NCBI GenBank assembly: GCA_011800805.1
Contig: MPNW01000221.1
Coordinates: forward strand, 84,616-132,848
Direction: 5' to 3'
DNA: 48,233 bases
Source: Hirudo medicinalis
Taxonomy: Eukaryota; Annelida; Clitellata; Hirudinida; Hirudinidae
Positions 36,101-47,700 of this stretch are shown here, piece by piece. The number at the start of each line of letters is the position of its first letter. The first letter of the stretch is position 1. Below the pieces are notes generated by a model. The model was not told the DNA's origin and did no database searches. It saw only the letters and a list, made by a program, of their open reading frames with translations. The translations under genes were made by a program, and so were the position numbers.

Positions 36101-37745
36101 TGTCTATTCAGATGCTTATCCAATGTGCGTGAAACCAGAAATTTGAAATTGAAAAATCGTTTTAAAGTATATTCATGTGCATCAATTTTTACTCGAGAAG
36201 GTACTTGAATTTTGGTGGTATTGGCAGTATCATCGGACATGAGATATCCCATGGATTTGACAGCAAAGGTTTGACGTTTATCGCTAGTATTCAATGTAAT
36301 CCTAAATGATAAACAAACAGAGAGATATTAATATTTTTATCAATATTCAAGCATTGCAAATTTACAGGTAGTCTGTACGATCAAGATGGTGTCAAGAGAG
36401 ATTGGTGGCAAGCTAAAGACAAGGCTAAGTTTATAACAAGCACCATCTGCTTGATTAAACAGTATAATGGACTTGTTTTTGAGCAGATCAAACAGAAGGT
36501 TGCTCCTCAACGTCCGAAAAACATTTCTTGGTTTCATCTAAATTGGTTTCATTTCAGGCAAACGGAAGTCTCACACTTAGAGAGAACATGGCTGACGCAG
36601 GAGGTTTACGAATTGCGTATATGGTAAAGTTTCAATAATCAGTCGGGTGGATATGCTTTTACTTAGCTTTAGAACCTCTGATGTGTGTTAGCTTCGGTTG
36701 GGTTTATCAGTGTTTTATAGAGATGATCAAAGTCTGAACATTCTCTGGTAATACCTAAAAATTTCATATCATCGGTTCTATAGCTGAAACTAAAATTTAA
36801 GAACGACGGTCTTAGACATGGAAATATTAAAACTTAATTTATCCTAAAACAATACAAAAATCAGTAGTCGCGGATGTCAAAATTCAACACTTTATTTGGG
36901 TTATAACCTCATGTTGATGTTTTACGACTGTTCCCATTGGAAGGCATACAAGCAATGGTTAAGAAAACATGGTGAAGAAGTGCAACTTCCAGGCATTCCC
37001 TACAATTCTGAGCAGATGTTTTTCNNNNNNNNNNNNNNNNNNNNNNNNNNNNNNNNNNNNNNNNNNNNNNNNNNNNNNNNNNNNNNNNNNNNAACATGGT
37101 GAAGAAGTGCAACTTCCAGGCATTCCCTACAATTCTGAGCAGATGTTTTTCATGGCATATGGGAGGGTAAATGTTTTTGTTAAGCGTAAACTGCTGCTAA
37201 ATTATTCGAATAATTTTTTAGATTTTGACTTTTATCAGTCATAAGCAATAATAAATGAGATTCAATTGCATAAACTTATCCAAGTATTTGATGAAACTGA
37301 CTAATATAATTCGAAGGCTTTATGTAGTAAAGATACTGATGAATCTGCTTCTTATTCTCTTAAAGAAAGCGAACATTCGCTTGGCATTTTCAGGTCAGGT
37401 TTCTATGCAAAACCTCATTAATTTTCTCCACATTAATCAATATTATTATTGTAGGATTATTTAATGCTTATTAAATTTGTAAAACGATTGAAATAAACCT
37501 CAAAACATTATTTACAAAGTTGCATTAGGTTATTTTATAAATCAATTTACTACCCAACGCTTATCCATCCATTTATATGTTTATCTATAATATTTACAAC
37601 GATCTATCAATCATTATATTAAAGAATGCATTTTTTTCAATACAGAGTTAACATACCTATGAAGAACTTGAAAATGTTTTCGAAGGCTTTCAAATGCAAG
37701 CCTTCATCAATGATGAACCCCCCCAAGAGATGTAGAACATGGTAA
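30175..37745 (+). CDS. M13 zinc metallopeptidase, neprilysin-like, secreted (copy A)
   Basis: My model has 21 exons: 30,175-30,226; 30,883-30,921; 31,210-31,368; 31,436-31,519; 31,631-31,827; 33,555-33,740; 33,917-33,997; 34,240-34,376; 34,430-34,523; 34,631-34,756; 34,871-34,969; 35,086-35,163; 35,721-35,824; 35,940-35,998; 36,073-36,124; 36,201-36,268; 36,368-36,498; 36,558-36,623; 36,944-37,024 continued at 37,152-37,166; 37,317-37,393; 37,646-37,745. This gives 694 aa, all in frame. The start has a signal peptide ([17 protein letters not shown]). An upstream in-frame ATG at 30,067 is not kept in copy B. Motifs in order: [24 protein letters not shown] (substrate-binding NAxY), FPAGIL, the zinc motif [23 protein letters not shown] (Glu is the third zinc ligand), [20 protein letters not shown], and final CRTW. 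The family cleaves small extracellular peptides. The N gap falls inside exon 19, so the 3' exons shown may belong to another copy. Confidence 0.87.
32809..32935 (+). repeat. TTAGGG-like dispersed repeat in intron 5 of copy A
   Basis: TGGTAGGGTTAGCTTTAAGG, then GTTGAGTCAGGG, GGAGTTGGTTACCAGAAGG and CTCGGCCAACAATC correspond to the element at 44,440-44,590 in the same intron of copy B. It therefore predates the duplication. Intron 5 (1.7 kb) has no exon that I can see. Confidence 0.55.
35340..35602 (+). mobile_element. LINE 3' fragment in intron 12 of copy A
   Basis: The sequence matches the 3' end of the minus-strand LINE at 25,875-29,620. Shared words include CTTAAGAATAATTACTTCAG, GACAATATATTCAGATTC and CTATCGAAATTTGGATA. 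It encodes the last residues of the reverse transcriptase ORF ([14 protein letters not shown], ending LSKFGY) and ends in a TATGTTATGT-like tail. Copy B lacks it: intron 12 is 557 bases in A and 259 in B, so the insertion followed the duplication. Confidence 0.8.
37025..37092. other. assembly gap of 68 N
   Basis: The 59 bases before the gap (36,966-37,024) and after it (37,093-37,151) are identical, so the gap has probably no real length. It splits exon 19 of an M13 gene and duplicates part of it. Confidence 0.95.
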
Positions 37746-37904
37746 ATAGCGACTCGATAGAACACGGAACTTCTTAGAACGTAATTGTTTTAGAAATATT
37801 AATACGTTATAGCTGCATCGAGTACAACTTGAAATAATTAAAAAATTTAAAAATTTCAATAAAGGTCGTCAGTTGAGGCTAGAATGTTACGTTTTATCTG
37901 TTAG

Positions 37905-37935
37905 CCATGAATTGCATAGCATCAGAGGCGCCTTG
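37905..37935 (-). mobile_element. short copy of the SINE/LINE tail (inverted)
   Basis: TTGCATAGCATCAGAGGCGC matches TTGCATAGCGTCAGAGGCGC at 6,250-6,269. It is a truncated piece. The flank of this contig (37,750-38,452) otherwise differs from the flanks of copy C and the 39-kb copy, and I see no gene in it. An AATAAA at 37,858 could serve the M13 gene ending at 37,745. Confidence 0.45.
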
Positions 37936-38452
37936 ATTCCCAGTTTAATGTCATCTTGAATAGATGGGTTTGCACGAGGTTTACCAAGTTCAATCATTCA
38001 TTAAATATAGATCGTTTAATTTAAATAATATTTATTAAAATCGAGTGGAAAATATTCTTAGCCTGTTCGATAATATGATATGGAAAGAAAACATTCATGC
38101 TAGGTGGCAAGTCGACGTAACGATCCGGTTCGCATGTAACAACTTCGTCTTTTAACTATAAATCAAAATAATGCTATTATCATTAAAAGTATATTTAAGT
38201 TATCTTTAAATGATGGAATGAAATGGTATTTTATTTAACAAACCAACTAAATCAATTTAAGTTATTTAAATTTATAATAAATTATTCTAGCGATTTCTAT
38301 TTGAAGTGGTTTAAATAATAAATATAACAATATTGTTATAACCCTGAAAATGCCATCAATTAATTTTTAAAGTTATATTTATGTTTAATTAGTTTTCGAT
38401 TATATTCACTATCTTTTAGTTCTACGGCGAGACAAAAATCTCAGATAAAAGA

Positions 38453-38453
38453 T
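38453..38453. other. single-N assembly join
   Basis: An undetermined base immediately precedes a third copy of the 59-base block (38,454-38,512). The sequence to its left has no relation to exon 19, so this is a scaffold join inside a coding exon. Confidence 0.9.
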
Positions 38454-39082
38454 NAACATGGTGAAGAAGTGCAACTTCCAGGCATTCCCTACAATTCTGA
38501 GCAGATGTTTTTCATGGCATATGGGAGGGTAAATGTTTTTGTTAAGCGTAAACTGCTGCTAAATTATTCGAATAATTTTTTTAGATTTTGACTTTTATCA
38601 GTCATAAGCAATAATAAATGAGATTCAATTGCATAAACTTATCTAAATATTTGATGAAAATGACTAATATAATTCGAAGGCTTTATGTACTAAAGTCACA
38701 GATGAATATGCTTCTTATTCTCTTAAAGAAAGCGAACATTCGCTTGGCATTTTCAGGTCAGTTTTTTATGCAAAATCTCATTAATTTTCGCTAAATTAAT
38801 CAATTATTATTATTGTAGAATTATTTGTTGTTTATTAAAATTTTATTTTATAAATCAATTTACCACCATTTATTGTCTATCCATCCTTTTATATATTCAT
38901 CCGTATCTATCTTATCTACCATCTATCTTATTTAAAACGATCTATTAATCATTGTATTTAAAGAATGCATTTTTCAATACAGAGTTAACATACCTACGAA
39001 GAACTTGAAAATGTTTTCGAAGGTTTTCAAATGCAAACCTTCATCAGTGATGAACCCTTCCAAGAGATGTAGAATATGGTAA
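38454..39082 (+). CDS. 3' exons of an M13 peptidase (probable continuation of copy A or B)
   Basis: Three exon parts: 38,454-38,528 (the right part of exon 19, ending MFFMAYGR), 38,680-38,756 (exon 20, [20 protein letters not shown]) and 38,983-39,082 (exon 21, ending CRIW-stop). They are nearly identical to 37,093-37,745, with several replacements (for example CTKVTDEY versus CSKDTDES, and KVFKCKPSSV versus [10 protein letters not shown]). There are no upstream exons to the left of the N, so it is not an independent gene. In the order I favour it completes copy A, and the piece at 37,093-37,745 completes the last copy. Joined to B instead it also keeps the frame. Confidence 0.85.
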
Positions 39083-39427
39083 ATAGCGACTACAAAGAAC
39101 AAGGAACTTCTTAGAACATAATTATTTTAGAATTATTAATACGTTATAGCGACATTGTTGGAATGATTAAAACTAAATGCTATAAACTATGACATCGAAA
39201 CTTTTGAGATAAATGTTGAAATAATTTTGACGCTTTGATGCAAAGGAACATAAATTGTGGAGGCATTGTAAGTATCATCGGACATGAGATAATACAGGGA
39301 TTTCAACATTCGTGCCATTTTATCAGTACCAAAATTAGGCATCATAATAAGTGTAGCTTATATAAACAATGCAGGCAATATTAGTTCTTTATGGTGTCTC
39401 TAGAGTTTCTCTGGCAGAGAGAAGGTA

Positions 39428-39516
39428 GCACCCTTGGGAAGGAGCGCTATATAAATGGTTAACAAAAAGCGCCTCTCATGCTATGCATATGGCGCAATAT
39501 AAATGAACTACATTTT
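39428..39516 (+). mobile_element. SINE/LINE tail
   Basis: CCCTTGGGAAGGAGCGCTAT, ATAAATGGTTAACAAAAAGC, then CTATGCATATGGCGCAATAT matches 4,791-4,875 over about 85 bases. The tRNA-like head of the 4.7-kb copy is not evident here. Confidence 0.6.
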
Positions 39517-39544
39517 TACAAGATTTGACTATGGAGGCGGAATG

Positions 39545-39680
39545 TTCGTTTATAAGTTCGTACATTAGGAGTTGATTTCAGAGTTCTAGGCTAACGTATG
39601 GTTCTCGTGCTGTAATTTGTGTTGTAATTGTCGCGTTGTCTTATATTAAATAGTTGTCGAAATAAAGCTGAGTTTCTATT
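39545..39680. repeat. 3' flank shared with pseudogene C
   Basis: It matches 25,715-25,870 (CATTAGGAGTTGATTTCAGA, AATTGTCGCGTTGTCTTATA). It contains an AATAAA at 39,661-39,666, a possible polyadenylation signal for the M13 gene ending at 39,082. Confidence 0.7.
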
Positions 39681-39949
39681 CTGAAGAATTTTACAGAAAT
39701 AACAAAATAAAGCTAAATAATATACAATTAACATTAACAAAATTCCGAAAGCCGATAATAAGCTTTCCAAAATAGTTGACAGAAAGGGTTATTCTTAAAC
39801 ATTGTAAATTCTTGTTTGATGTTCAATAGAAAAAGGCAGAAAATTTTAATAACAGAAGTCAATGAAACAGTAAAGCGAACTTGTTTCGCAAACATGACGT
39901 TTAATTTTCTTTTACAAATTATCCTGCTATTTTAAATTACAATTATAAT

Positions 39950-40665
39950 TAGCCAATATTTAAAGTGCCTTACACATCCTTTTTTGAGGCCAGTGACGTA
40001 GCAGCTTGACACCCTCCTTACATTTTTTTCTATTGTCAATCCGGAGTCTAAGTTTATAACCCGAGATTTCTTGCTGTCCCCGACGGAACTACATCAGCCC
40101 CATGAAGCTGCAATGATGTTATGATAATTAGATTTCCAGTTCTTTTGGAACTGGAGCTGAACCATATTGCATCTGTCTTGCCAGAGTTGAGACGGAGACG
40201 CTTTGAAGACGCCCAAGCGGCGCTCTCAAAGAAGCAACCAGCAATTTATTGAACAAGTCATAGTTTGGACTAGCCGTATATTTGGATATCATCAGCATAT
40301 TGAAGGCTGGAAGGCCAGGCCATCCAATAAGTGGTTCTATGTCAGTCACATAGAAAGAAAAGAGTATCGGTCCAAGGACCGAGCCCTTTGTAACGTCGAT
40401 TGAGATGCTCTCAGTAACCTTGTTAAGGGCACCAGACGACAATATTATTTGTTTTTGACCAGTAAAATATGATCTCCCCCAGCCAAGTTCCGCCTGATGC
40501 ACCCCGAATGATTTTTCTAGTCTTGTTAGGAAGCAGTATCTCATGGTCATTGGTGTCAAATGCCGCTGACATGTCCAAGAGTAGGAGCAAAGCAACTCTT
40601 CCCAGATCAGCACTGCGAACGTCCGGAACAACCTTTAAGATTGCTGTCTGATCAAAACTATTCGA
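39950..40665 (-). mobile_element. L2-type LINE reverse transcriptase fragment
   Basis: The minus strand encodes, in several shifted frames, LLLLLDMSAAFDTNDHEIL (with the first catalytic Asp), FGVHQAELGWGRSYFTGQKQ, KGSVLGPILFSFYVTDIEPL, LQYADDIQIYG (catalytic YADD) and a downstream ARNLGL with LDSGLTIEKNV. These are the ordered motifs of L2/CR1-clade reverse transcriptases. Frameshifts and stops make it inactive. It is a different element from the LINE at 25.9-29.6 kb but sits in the equivalent position, just upstream of the conserved M13 5' flank. Confidence 0.78.
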
Positions 40666-41798
40666 TCATACGAATAAAATGCAATACAATAAAATACAAT
40701 ATAATAGTTTTGGAAACAATTTTAAACCTGAAGTAGAATTTTATTAATTCAGTGGATGTACAGGTGGATAGTAGCGTAGAGAAAGTATTTTTTTTTTTCA
40801 ATATTACAATTTCACAAGCAAATGTAGTAAGCCTACATCAGTGACATATAAAATTAAGTCTTTAATATTTTAAATCCATTATCAATTTTTCGATGATAGA
40901 AGGGAGATCATGCTTTCCTTTGTAAAGAGTTTAAAAGACTATAAAGATATTGTTTTAAGTTAATTTGATTATCAAAACCTATAAGGAATGTTGAGTTAAA
41001 ATCAACAAAGTAATAAAATAGGAATTTTCAGCAAGTCCGGCCACCTCATAATACAAGATGGTGTATTAGCGGATTCTGTCCTTGGCTTGTGAAAGATGGC
41101 TGGAGAAGATGGAGAAGTATTTCGGATCAGATTATTTTTGTCATTTTGCTGTTTTATTAATTATTTTTATTACACGGTAATTACACAATACTCCATCGGA
41201 ATTTAAATGAATATTGAAGAGTAAAGTGTCTTTATCCATTATTCATTAACGAATTTGATTCGAAGAAATTCTGTGAAAAGGTAACCATTTAAGAATCTTC
41301 TTGAATTTTAATTGAAGTTAATAGTGCTGCAGTCATATTCAAGTATTTTTAAGTAACATTGTAATAAAACTATTCGATCTTTCTTCATAAACTTTTTCGA
41401 GACAAGGTTTAAATGAATTTTATCCAAATGAGGGCAGATTCAGTGACAAGAGGTAATATATCAATTACTTTAATTATTAAATACAAATACAATAAATATA
41501 CATAAATTGAAATACTGTATTTAATATTATTATGAAAAAATAATTATTAATTAATAAATTGTGAGTAAATATTATTGTAATTCTGTTGGGTTGTTTGATT
41601 TGCTTCCTTGTTACTTCGGCGATTATTCTAAATCAATAACTGAATAAGTAGCTAGAACCTAATTAATATAATTGCTTTGCAGTTACGTTGAATAATCGAA
41701 AATCATTTGTGTTTGAGTATCGTATTCGTGACAAGACATGAAATTTCTGGATATTTATTACACGCATTTGTCCAAGTGTCACCGTAAAGTTTCGAGTT
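40666..41798 (+). promoter_or_regulatory. 5' flank of M13 copy B
   Basis: 40,645-40,780 and 41,420-41,798 match the 5' flank of copy A. The 650 bases between (40,790-41,410) have no counterpart in A, and I see no gene in them. Near the start codon, GTCACCGTAAAGTTTCGAG is one base shorter than in copy A. That shift removes the upstream in-frame ATG extension and supports translation from the ATG at 41,799. Confidence 0.5.
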
Positions 41799-44700
41799 AT
41801 GGCCTGTTTTCGCATTTTCCTAGCCGTCATATTGATTAATTTTATTTATGGTTTGTGCAAAAGTTTTAATACATTAAATATTAACCGAGTTATTACACCA
41901 TGTTTCTTTATTAAATAAGTGAAATTCTTGTTAATGTTCAAACAAGAGATCGTTGAATAATCGAATCAGAGTCGTCAGTGCCTGATTTTGAATCGGATTC
42001 AATGATTTTTAAGCTTTTCAAATGAGTTTACTGCTTCGCAATCGCAGATCAGTTATGCCAAAAATCACCAGAATCTTCCGTTTTATTTTATTTTTTTATT
42101 TCTTTCTTCTTGACTTTCTGATTAGTTTTAATTTTTTTAGACGTGTAATTCTGCAATATTTCTCCAGTTAAATTGAAGATACATTTTATAACAAAACAAT
42201 TTTGATCGGAATCATGGAAAACAACTGATTGTTTTAGGCAATTACTTTATAAAAAAAAACTCAGTAATAACAAACGTAAACTGTATCTGTTTTTACAAAT
42301 ATATCAGTTTATGTAAAATCAAATACATTTTCTACAATAGCAAATTATCAGCTAAATGATCAATCGTTGTCAAATCTTTAATTTGCAGCTGTTTTTGCTA
42401 TACCTCTTAATTTGACAATTAGCTTGAAGTTGAATATTAAGAAACGTATAAAAGGTGAAGTTTGAGTGATAACGTTAACTGAATTTTTTTTGAAATATTT
42501 TAACAATTAGCTTAATTTGCAGTGCCAAACATATGCAAAACTAACAATTGCGAGGAATCCGGTAAGTTGCTTTATTTAAAATATAGGAATTTGCAGCTTA
42601 CATTACTAGCTTAATGTCACGCTGAGCTTCAGATAATAAAGCCATGCTGATAATAAGATAAGTTAGTTTAGCTATTAAAACTGAATTCATTTGTTTAACA
42701 AGAAAGGTAGACTGTTAAAAGCTAAGGTACATTTAAAATTTAGCAAATCATCATTTCTTAACTGTGCTTGGTCCAGCCTTCGCAGTATTAAGAACGGTTC
42801 CAAATTAGATGAATAAAATGAGACTCTTAATAACCTACTTCAATAAAATAACATTTTCATGCATTAGCAAAAGAATTGTTAGATTACATAGACCTCGGAG
42901 CAGATCCTTGCTTGGATTTCTTCAATTTTACGTGTGGAAATTACGCAAATAAAGAATTACCAAATGGAATATCTAGCAAATCCACATTGTCCGACGTACG
43001 CATGAATAATATGAAAAAGCTGAAAAGTTATGGGGTTTTTGCGTCATTTTTGCATCGTTATTGAATTTCTTGTGATTAAATTTGTAATGACTTTTTTTCA
43101 GGCTTATTGGAAGATCCTATAAGCGAGACCGAAGCATATTTTATAAAACAAACGAAAGTATATTACAAATATTGCATGGATTCAAGTACTAATTTTATTC
43201 TGTTTAATTCGTTATCATTTGTTCATTTTTATGGGTTATTGTATTGTTAAACATGTTTGCAGATATTCATAATTGACAAAATGATATCATTTCTTAGGTT
43301 CTATTAATAAATCCGGTTTACAAGCCATGCAGAAAGTACTAAAGGAATTCGGTGGCTGGCCCATAATAGAAGGTGATGAATGGAATGAAGAAGAAAGCGA
43401 TATGACGTCCATTTTGACAAAATTGCAAATGCATGGAGTGATGTCCATTTTTAGGTTAGATATTCGTGCTGCAACTAACAGAGAGAAGTTCATGATTATG
43501 GTGAGTACAATTATATATATATTTATTATTTATTTGTTTATTCAAAATTCGCAGGGCACTTATACGGCAAACTTATACGGAAAACTTGAGTAAGAAAAGG
43601 AAAAACACCAACATAATAAGCAATTGGCAATCGATAAATACAACATTGGAATCTAGGGGAAGTAGTTGACATGATGATATCCGTGGTTTTTATTTAGCAT
43701 CGAATTTAGGAAATAAATCTCGATCTCACATTCATTCGATAATAAGTTCATCATATTATCAAAAGATATACACTAGAAGATTTTTACCGTTTGATAAACT
43801 TTGTACCTGAGAAGCCCCTGAAATTTTTAGGAAGGAAGCAATCAAGGCGTGTCAATTTAAAAGCATTGCAAATAGAAATTTTTCAATGTGAGTATATTTT
43901 GAAAGTTCTGGTTAACCACTTTGTACAATTGCAAAAACTAGTAAATATAATCATGTAGTTCTCGTGTAGGAAACTTTTCTGATTGTAAGTAAAATTTTGA
44001 AGACAATTCCCATAATGTATTTCCTTTCTTTATTCCAATCTAACTTTATTGAAAATTATGGAAGTAAACTGAAACAATAGTTAATAGTTTAATAAACAAC
44101 CAAATAAAACTCAACTTTAAGCTATTAAGGAACTTGACTACAGTCTTTCTACAACAAAGTTGCTATCAACAACTTCACCATGACAAGCTACTCTCTGCAA
44201 CTTCTCACCAACCTCCGAGTGACCCAGAACCACATAACATAGTTTTAGAACAATTAAAAATACTATTTCAACAAAATTAAATCTTATGAATAGTCTCTCT
44301 TTTCCATCCGGACGAGCCTTCGAATGTGATAACTCTGGCATTGTACCTTTACCAAAAGAAGAATATTCATCATATAAAAGGTTACCTAGAGAAATGACAT
44401 GCACTCATAGGAATAAAGTCAGTTCTACATGGATTTCTAGTGTCATGAGTTATGGTTAAGGATAGGGGTAGGGTTAGGCGTTGGGTTAGGGTTTGGGATG
44501 AAGTTAGTTACCAAAGGTCGATGCTTCTGAGTTAGTTCTTTCACATGGCCAACATTCATCCTCAAGTACTGTAAGCGTTAGAATAAAAACAATATTGTCG
44601 TAATTTGTAAAGCTCGTAGCATCAATCTATTAATGTTCATCGTTTAACTTAGATGGCCCATTGCGGTCGAATAAATAGATGGATGAAATTTCTCAAGCAG

Positions 44701-47700
44701 ATTGGAAACGTTGTGCTTGTGAATTGACGAGGTGTAAGTAATCATCTGTTCCTTAAGCAAGTTTATGCATCTTGAGAGTCTTGTCAATTAAGTTGCAAAG
44801 CATTTATATACAAACAAGAATAAACGAGCACAAGCACTTTGTACTTCGAATTTTATTACTTTTATGCATTGCATTTGTATTTATACATATATTGTATTTA
44901 TGTACATATCAGTATTAATTTTATAACAAACCACATAGCTCGAGAAGCCTGACATCACTTTTCTCGGTGCATCTTACAATAGGAACTTACCGGATGGATG
45001 GATACTGGATGAATTAAATAATTTTATCCTAAACGTGAGCCTCCATCTTGGAAAAATGAGGAACAACGAAAGAATTACAAACTCTGCCAACGACATCGTT
45101 CAATTTGAAGAAAATATTGTTCAGGTAAAGAATTAAAATTGAAATCTCAATTGAAATTCATATTTTGCAGTGATCATTCTTGTCATATTGATTATGTTCC
45201 TTTACATCAGTATTTGAAAAAGTAATTAAATTCATAATTAGACTGTACAGTCATATTAACGCTATTAATATTATTAGTAACAGTAATAAAATTAATGAGA
45301 AACAATATAAACAAAATTATTACTATTTGTTGCTGAATGAGATTATGTCACTAAAACAATATTTTTTTATTTAGTGCACTAGACGTAGGCCGCAATCGGA
45401 TGAAGATAAAGAAAGAGCTTTGTTTCTGGACATTCTCAAGCATATGTTTGAAAGTGTTTGTAATTTCTATTGAAGATTTTGTTAACAATATTTAATCATA
45501 AATTCTAATCTTACAAACAAAATTATTTATTCAACTGAATTGTATTTTACATGTTTCGTTTCTTGAAAATGGAGTAAAGTATTATTGGTAATATTAATAG
45601 TTGACTGTAATGGTTTATTAATATTAATATGCTGTAGTGCTTTCATATCAAATTTGTAGAGAACTCAAAATTTTACAGAAATAATTTAATTTTAATATTT
45701 AAAATTTAATTTATTTAATAATTGAAATAGGTTTTTGACTTCGAAAGTTTCTTTAAATCCGTATTTAAACAAGCCAATATTGACATCGAATCAGACGAAA
45801 TAATCGGAATTTTTAGTAAACCCTACATCCAGTGTTTATCGCTCCTAATGAAAAATACTCCTAAAAGGTACTTGCCATTGAACTTGTGAAATTTTATTCA
45901 TAAAATCTTTCTTATTTCAGAAATGTCGTTAATTTTTTGTTATGGAAAATGATTCAAAAATCAGTAATTGCAATGCCAAGCATATTTATGGAAATGGAAG
46001 AGAATTTCAATAAGGTTTGTTTTAACAAGTAACAAATATGAGCTATTTGAATTTAATTAACATATATGGAAATTTGTAAAACTATGAAATATGGCCAATG
46101 TTATACCCTTTTTATAATCAGATTACTAATTTGAAACCAGCTCAACCGCGCTGGTACGATTGTGTTGAAAGAATAAACGAAGATCTGTATAAATTCGTTG
46201 CTCATATGTTTTTAAAGAAACATTTTAATCACTCAACCAAAAACAAGGTAAAAGTGACTTTCAAATCAGGGCGGCTGAAAATTAATCAAGTTCAAAATAA
46301 TCTGTTAATATATCCAAAAAATTTAATCTGACAAATTAAACTCATATTGCAAGTGATTAAACTGGCAGGTTTCCGAGTTTATAAACGAACTAAAAAAGGC
46401 TTTTAGAAAATTGATATCATATCAAAAATGGCTCGAGCTAGAAACAAGAGCTGAAGCTATTTCAAAGGTAAGTGATTAAGTGTTATTATCACCATTATTG
46501 TGTTTATAATTAATAATGGATATTTAAGCTGTTAATGTAGAGTTAAATAATTATTAAAAAGCAGAATAAATTTTAGCTGGACCATATGAGAGATAATATA
46601 GGTTATCCAGATCAGTTGATGGATGAAAAACATTTAGATGATTTGTTCAACGAGGTAAAATAATTTTCTCCTAACCGCTTTGTAATCATAGTATATAATT
46701 ATTTTATAAATAATAAAATATTCTGTTTCGATAATCAATGTAATAATAATAAAATATCAATCTATTCGTTTGAGCGTCAGTAACAGTAGGGGCTGACATT
46801 TACATTACTCAAGGCTTTAGCTTTTTTGCGATATGATTCAGAGTTCAATTTCTCGAAAGAGTTGCTGACACGTACAATCTAAAATTACTGATAAAATTAA
46901 ATTTTTTTACTAGGTTGACTTCAATGATCGGCCATTTCTGGATGTATTTTATATATCCAGAGCCATAAAAATGAAAGAATACGTGAAATCATTGCGATCC
47001 CCAGTCGATCTAAACGTGTCAGGATTTTTAAAATTTACAAATTTATTTTATTTGTTGAACATGGATTTACATTAAATAATACCTTAACAAAATTGAAACT
47101 CAAATTGATTCAAAAAAACAAAATTTTTCAGTATGGATACGCCAGTAACCACTACCAATGCTTTTTATCAACCTATGAAAAATAAAATAGGTAGATGCTT
47201 CTTCAAAAATTATATACTTTAGTAAATTGGATAATAATAGCTTAATTGGATAATTAATTTCAAGTGTTACCCGTGGGCATTTTAGTGCCGCCTTTCTATT
47301 CGGATGCTTATCCAATGTGCGTGCAATCAGAAATTTCAAATTTAAAAATCGTTTTAAAGTATGTTCATGTGCATCAATTTTTACTCGAGAAGGTACTTGA
47401 ATTTTGGTGGTATTGGCGGTATCATCGGACATGAGATATCCCATGGATTTGACAGCAAAGGTTTGACGTTTATCGCTAATAGTCACTTTAATTCTAAATG
47501 ATAAACACTAAGAGATATTAATATTTTTATCAATATTCAAGCATTGCAAATATTCAGGTAGTCTGTTTGATCAAGATGGTTTCAAGAGAGATTGGTGGCA
47601 AACTGAAGACAAAGCCAAGTTTATAAACAGCACCATCTGCTTGATTAATCAGTATAATGGACTTGTTCTTGAGCAGATCAATCAGAAGGTTGCTCCTCAA

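Noticed and set aside
35977..36294. Minus-strand frame of 105 codons, conserved in copy B at 47,100-47,486, which looks like an antisense gene under purifying selection
   Set aside because: It lies opposite M13 exons 14-16, which encode NAxY, FPAGIL and GHEISHGFD on the plus strand. Its conservation is explained by those exons and by the recent duplication.
36896..37244. Frames reading through the N gap as if there were two adjacent copies of an exon
   Set aside because: The flanks of the gap are the same 59 bases at contig ends, so this is an assembly overlap and not an exon duplication.
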